Positions 6,044-8,728 of a DNA stretch of 8,728 nucleotides are shown here, piece after piece. Numbering within the stretch: position 1 is the stretch's first letter; each line of letters opens with the position of its first letter. Source of the stretch: Gemmatimonadota bacterium (GTDB lineage: Bacteria; Gemmatimonadota; Gemmatimonadetes; Gemmatimonadales; GWC2-71-9); contig JAOUDR010000093.1 in NCBI GenBank assembly GCA_029859185.1, positions 1-8,728 on the forward strand. Reading direction: 5' to 3'. The notes under the pieces were generated by a model. That model did no database searches and was not told the DNA's origin. It saw only the letters and a program-made list of their open reading frames with translations. The position numbers and the translations under genes were made by a program.

Positions 6044-6969
6044 AGCAGCGCCTCGGCGCCTTGCAGGCGTGCGTCGGCGGCGAGTTGGAGCCCCACCGCC
6101 CGCGCGTGGCCGGCGGCTCCCGCGGCTTCGACCCGGATCACGCGCGTCCCGTCGAGCGCGGCGACGAGCCCCCGTAGCGCGACGCGCTGGCCCGCCGCCG
6201 AGTCTTCGACCCGCGCGTGCGCGGCGATGGGGGCGGCGCACCCCCCACCCAGTCCCTCGAGAAAGGCTCGCTCCGCCTCCGTCGTGGCGCGTACCTCGGG
6301 ATCGTCGAGCGCCCGTACCAGCGCGAGCACGTCAGGATCGTCCGCTCGGCACTGGACCGCGAGGGCGCCCTGGCCGGGCGCGGGCAGCATCCGCTCCAGC
6401 GGCAGGTATTCCGTGACGGCGCCGCCGAGTCCAAGCCGCGTGACGCCTGCCGCCGCGATCACGATGGCGTCGTACTCCCCGTCCAGGGCCTTGCGGACCC
6501 GCGTGTCCACGTTGCCGCGGAGGGCGGCGAGGGACAGATCCGGACGCAGGGCAAGAAGCTGGGCGCTCCGACGGGTCGAGCATGTCCCCACCCGGGCTCC
6601 GTGTGGCAACGCCGCGAGCGTCGCCCGGTCCGGCGCAATCACGACGTCTCGTGGATCGGTGCGGAAACAGAGCGCGGCGAGCACGAGTCCCGGGGTGTCC
6701 TCCACCGGAACGTCTTTCAACGAATGGACCGCGACGTCGATCTGGCCGGCGCGCAGCGCCGCCTCGAGTGCCTCCGTGAAGACACCCTTGCCGCCGATCT
6801 CGGGCAGCGGCGTCCGATCATCGCGGTCGCCCTCGGTCGACAAGGTCACCTCGGAGCACGTCAGCTCGGGGTTCGCCGTGCGCAGGATGGACGCAATGTG
6901 GGCGGTCTGCCAGCGCGCGAGCTGCGAGGCCCGTGTTCCCAGCCGGATCGCCCGGGCAGCCGCAGTCAC
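6040..6969 (-). CDS. hemC: Hydroxymethylbilane synthase (porphobilinogen deaminase)
   Basis: HemC polymerises four porphobilinogen units into hydroxymethylbilane on a covalently bound dipyrromethane cofactor. The 309-residue protein shows IRLGTRASQLARWQ (8-21), IGGKGVFTEALEAAL (58-72), AVHSLKDVP with the catalytic Asp86 (80-88), GTCSTRRSAQ with Arg133 and Arg134 (128-137), LRGNVDTR (150-157), LPAPGQGALAVQCR (195-208) and the cofactor-attachment loop GLGGGCAAPIAAHA, where Cys244 should bind dipyrromethane (239-252). The start is GTG at 6969, forming GTGA with the hemA stop; its ribosome site is weak, so translation probably depends on coupling to hemA. The frame is open upstream to 7077, but those residues are an Arg-rich shadow of the hemA 3' end and do not match the family. 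Confidence 0.96.
   Translation of the reverse strand: MTAAARAIRLGTRASQLARWQTAHIASILRTANPELTCSEVTLSTEGDRDDRTPLPEIGGKGVFTEALEAALRAGQIDVAVHSLKDVPVEDTPGLVLAALCFRTDPRDVVIAPDRATLAALPHGARVGTCSTRRSAQLLALRPDLSLAALRGNVDTRVRKALDGEYDAIVIAAAGVTRLGLGGAVTEYLPLERMLPAPGQGALAVQCRADDPDVLALVRALDDPEVRATTEAERAFLEGLGGGCAAPIAAHARVEDSAAGQRVALRGLVAALDGTRVIRVEAAGAAGHARAVGLQLAADARLQGAEALL
6051..6054 (-). promoter_or_regulatory. Ribosome binding site of hemD
   Basis: GAGG on the minus strand sits seven bases before the GTG at 6043. It supports the GTGA-overlap start over the long upstream extension of the same frame. Confidence 0.5.
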
Positions 6970-8321
6970 GCCGCGGACTCGGTCCCGGCGGGGGCGTCCG
7001 GGTGGGCGACGGCACCCGTGCCGGCATCGCTGGGGAGTCCGAACAAGTCCCGCGTGACGCGCACGTACGTGTCGCACCGGTCGGGATCGGTCTCCTCCCG
7101 CAGCCGGCGGGTTGGGCCATGCATCAGTTTGCTGACCAGAGAACGGGAAAACGACTCCAATTGTTGCTCGATTTCCGGCGTGCAGCCCCGGAGTCGCCGC
7201 AGGGCCCGCGAGACCTCACGTTGCCGGATTGCCTCGCTGTGCTGGTGCATGGCGGCCAGCACCGGTCGCAGCTCGGCACCATGCCGCCATTCCTCGAAGT
7301 AGCGCAGCTCCTCCTCGACAATGGCCTCGACCGCCGGGACCTCCTGACGGCGCTGCGCCAGGTTCCCCGCAAGCCGCCGCTGCAGGTCATCCAAGTCGGA
7401 CACGGTGACTCCGGGCAACTCCCGCACGGCCGGCTCGACATCCCGGGGCACGGCCACGTCCAGGAAGCGGAGCGGATGCGGCGCCACCAGGTTGGCCCGC
7501 GCACTGGCGACCAACTCGTAGGTCACCACCGCGTGGGGTGCACTCGTCGAGCAGAAGACGACATCGGCATCCCGGATGCCCGCCTCGAGCCCATGCCACG
7601 CGACCGGGCGCGCCTCGAGCGACCGTGCCAGCTTCCCGGCGTGCGCCGTCGTGCGGCCCACGACGCTGAGCTCACGCACGCCGTGGGCACGCATCACCTC
7701 GCCCGCGAGGCGTGCCATCTTCCCCGTCCCGACGATCAGCACGCGGCTATGCGCCGCATCCCACCGCGTTTCGCTGAGCACTCGCACCGACTCCGAGCTG
7801 ACGCTCATCGGGCAGCGGCAGATTCCGGTTTCGGTACGGACCCGACGCCCCACGCGGATCGCCGTGTGGAACACGGCCCCGAGGACGCGGCCAGCCGTCT
7901 CCTCGTGCTGCGCAATCTCATGCGCGGCCGCGACCTGGCCAAGAATCTCAGACTCCCCGAGCACCATTGAATCGAGGCCCGACGCTACGCGACACAGATG
8001 GCGCACGGCATCCGCACTCGTGTACCCATAGAGGTGCGCGGCGATTTCCTCGCGTGCCATGCCGCGCGCAGCCGCCAACGCGTCCGCCAGTTCCATCGGA
8101 ACCGCGGAGAAGTGGTGCGTGACGTCCGGTGCCGCGGCGTAGAGTTCCGTCCGATTGCACGTGGAGAGCAATGCGAACTCGGAAAGCCCGCTCTGCTCGG
8201 CCACCCGCCGGAGGTGCGCGCTGTGCAGGACATCGCCGTGCTCGCCCGGCGCAAACGAGAGCCGCTCGCGGAGCGCGACCGGTGCCGTATGATGATTGAT
8301 GCCGACACAAACGATGGGCAT
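6966..8321 (-). CDS. hemA: Glutamyl-tRNA reductase
   Basis: HemA reduces glutamyl-tRNA(Glu) with NADPH to glutamate-1-semialdehyde, the committed step of the C5 pathway and normally its control point. The protein is 451 residues. Motifs are CVGINHHTAPVALRERL (5-21), LLSTCNRTELY with the catalytic Cys55 (51-61), SGLDSMVLGESEILGQV (114-130), AIRVGRRVRTET (154-165), the NADPH-binding VLIVGTGKMARLAG (194-207), FCSTSAPH (256-263), DVAVPRDVEP (288-297) and a C-terminal helical dimerisation domain (about 330-430). I chose the ATG at 8321 because the family N-terminus begins right there; the frame is open back to a GTG at 8465, but those 48 residues do not resemble the family. A GAGG lies 11 bases upstream of the ATG, rather far. 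It appears to be the first gene of the operon, and its 3' end overlaps hemC. Confidence 0.97.
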   Translation of the reverse strand: MPIVCVGINHHTAPVALRERLSFAPGEHGDVLHSAHLRRVAEQSGLSEFALLSTCNRTELYAAAPDVTHHFSAVPMELADALAAARGMAREEIAAHLYGYTSADAVRHLCRVASGLDSMVLGESEILGQVAAAHEIAQHEETAGRVLGAVFHTAIRVGRRVRTETGICRCPMSVSSESVRVLSETRWDAAHSRVLIVGTGKMARLAGEVMRAHGVRELSVVGRTTAHAGKLARSLEARPVAWHGLEAGIRDADVVFCSTSAPHAVVTYELVASARANLVAPHPLRFLDVAVPRDVEPAVRELPGVTVSDLDDLQRRLAGNLAQRRQEVPAVEAIVEEELRYFEEWRHGAELRPVLAAMHQHSEAIRQREVSRALRRLRGCTPEIEQQLESFSRSLVSKLMHGPTRRLREETDPDRCDTYVRVTRDLFGLPSDAGTGAVAHPDAPAGTESAA

Positions 8322-8426
8322 GCAGTCAAGAACCTCGGGCTGGGATCGAGTACCAACGCGCTTTGCCTCGCCCGAAGTGTCAGAAATCCGGTCCCCTATC
8401 TCCATTGGCGTGACTCCGGATCGGGA

Positions 8427-8444
8427 ATCCGGAGATCTCCGGAT
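8427..8444. promoter_or_regulatory. 18-bp perfect palindrome upstream of hemA (candidate operator)
   Basis: ATCCGGAGATCTCCGGAT is a perfect inverted repeat about 105 to 125 bases upstream of the hemA ATG. A further half-site CTCCGGAT occurs at 8414-8421, 23 bases from the equivalent half of the palindrome, and CTCCGGAG occurs at 8562-8569. The arrangement suits a dimeric transcription factor controlling the operon. It does not match Fur, Irr or CRP consensus sites as I remember them. There is no T-tract, so it is unlikely to be a terminator. Confidence 0.45.
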
Positions 8445-8646
8445 GGGCGGCCAAGGAACCCTCACTTGCCGTCATGAGACGGAGAGGACCATGTCCAGCC
8501 TACGTCAAATCGGACTTGCCGCCACAAGACCGCCGACGCACGTAGTCGGATGCGTGTCCAGCTCCGGAGTGGCCCTGTTCCTTTCCCGGGCGATCCGTAA
8601 TTCCACGGTGGAGCGCCACCCACAGTGTCTGAAGGGCCGACTGAAC

Positions 8647-8690
8647 GGGCTGTGAAGCCGTCTTCATGGTCGTATGAGGGCGGCTTGCCC
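8647..8690. repeat. Nested inverted repeat near the right edge
   Basis: Three complementary segment pairs are nested symmetrically: GGGC (8647-8650) with GCCC (8687-8690), AAGCCG (8655-8660) with CGGCTT (8681-8686), and TCAT (8664-8667) with ATGA (8674-8677) around a 6-base loop. Internal bulges interrupt the stem. No U-tract follows on either strand. It could be a structured leader or the end of a neighbouring transcript; chance is also possible. Confidence 0.35.
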
Positions 8691-8728
8691 TGGATTTGGC
8701 GTCACCGCAGAGCGCATCTTTGGACTCC

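Larger units (their letters stand above)
8322..8728. other. Region upstream of the hem operon without a convincing gene
   Basis: These 407 bases hold the hemA leader and presumably the operon promoter. I see no clear sigma-70 type -35/-10 pair on the minus strand; a TTGACG at 8508-8503 has no good -10 partner 16 to 18 bases on. The region contains an 18-bp palindrome (8427-8444), a small perfect hairpin GGTGG-AGCG-CCACC (8607-8620) and a nested inverted repeat (8647-8690). Two short overlapping frames exist, 8491-8655 on plus and about 8728-8500 on minus, but neither resembles a protein I know. The neighbouring gene on this side is outside the window or is only touched at its end. Confidence 0.5.

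Noticed and set aside
5285..7057. 590-codon plus-strand open frame opposite hemC and hemD
   Set aside because: It spans two convincing minus-strand genes and reads as Arg/Ser/Ala-rich low-complexity sequence.
8322..8465. N-terminal extension of HemA from the GTG at 8465
   Set aside because: The extra 48 residues show no family similarity, and the conserved HemA start begins exactly at the ATG at 8321.
8486..8508. Sigma-70 promoter with TTGACG as -35
   Set aside because: The hexamer 17 bases downstream on the minus strand is TCTCCG, which is not an acceptable -10.
8641..8728. tRNA gene at the right edge
   Set aside because: No cloverleaf, T-loop GGTTCGAATC-like box or acceptor pairing can be found on either strand; the stems present form a single nested hairpin.

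Overview
The window is one face of a heme (tetrapyrrole) biosynthesis operon. All eight recognisable genes lie on the minus strand and are read from right to left: hemA, hemC, hemD, hemB, hemE, hemH, hemY (also called hemG), and the first half of hemL, which runs off the left edge. The DNA is very GC-rich. This leaves long open frames on the opposite strand, which I treat as shadows. Glutamyl-tRNA reductase (HemA) together with glutamate-1-semialdehyde aminomutase (HemL) means 5-aminolevulinate is made by the C5 pathway from glutamyl-tRNA, not by ALA synthase. With the high GC content this suggests a free-living, non-alphaproteobacterial bacterium. A phylum such as Gemmatimonadota would fit, but the window has no taxonomic marker and this is only a guess.

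Layout. 8322-8728: no convincing gene; it holds the hemA leader with an 18-bp perfect palindrome and flanking half-sites (candidate operator), and a nested inverted repeat near the right edge. 6966-8321: hemA. 6040-6969: hemC. 5255-6043: hemD. 4236-5258: hemB. 3098-4219: hemE, whose start is uncertain. 2184-3101: hemH. 775-2187: hemY. 680-774: the only sizeable gap downstream of hemA, filled with five copies of a ~20-bp repeat. 1-679: 5' part of hemL.

The genes cover glutamyl-tRNA to GSA (HemA), GSA to ALA (HemL), ALA to porphobilinogen (HemB), hydroxymethylbilane (HemC), uroporphyrinogen III (HemD), coproporphyrinogen III (HemE), then porphyrinogen oxidation (HemY) and iron insertion (HemH). 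Five of the seven junctions are 4-base ATGA or GTGA overlaps, so translation is probably coupled along the operon. No coproporphyrinogen oxidase/dehydrogenase (hemF/hemN) lies between hemE and hemH. HemH resembles the Bacillus-type enzyme (MAYG and TAHSLP motifs), and the order hemE-hemH-hemY is that of the Bacillus subtilis hemEHY operon. The cluster may therefore run the coproporphyrin-dependent route (HemY oxidises coproporphyrinogen III, HemH inserts iron into coproporphyrin III, an unlinked HemQ/ChdC finishes heme), but the classical route with an unlinked hemN cannot be excluded.

I found no new enzyme system. The least explained feature is the tandem-repeat leader of hemL at 680-774, which carries alternative inverted-repeat pairings and tiny start-to-stop ORFs.
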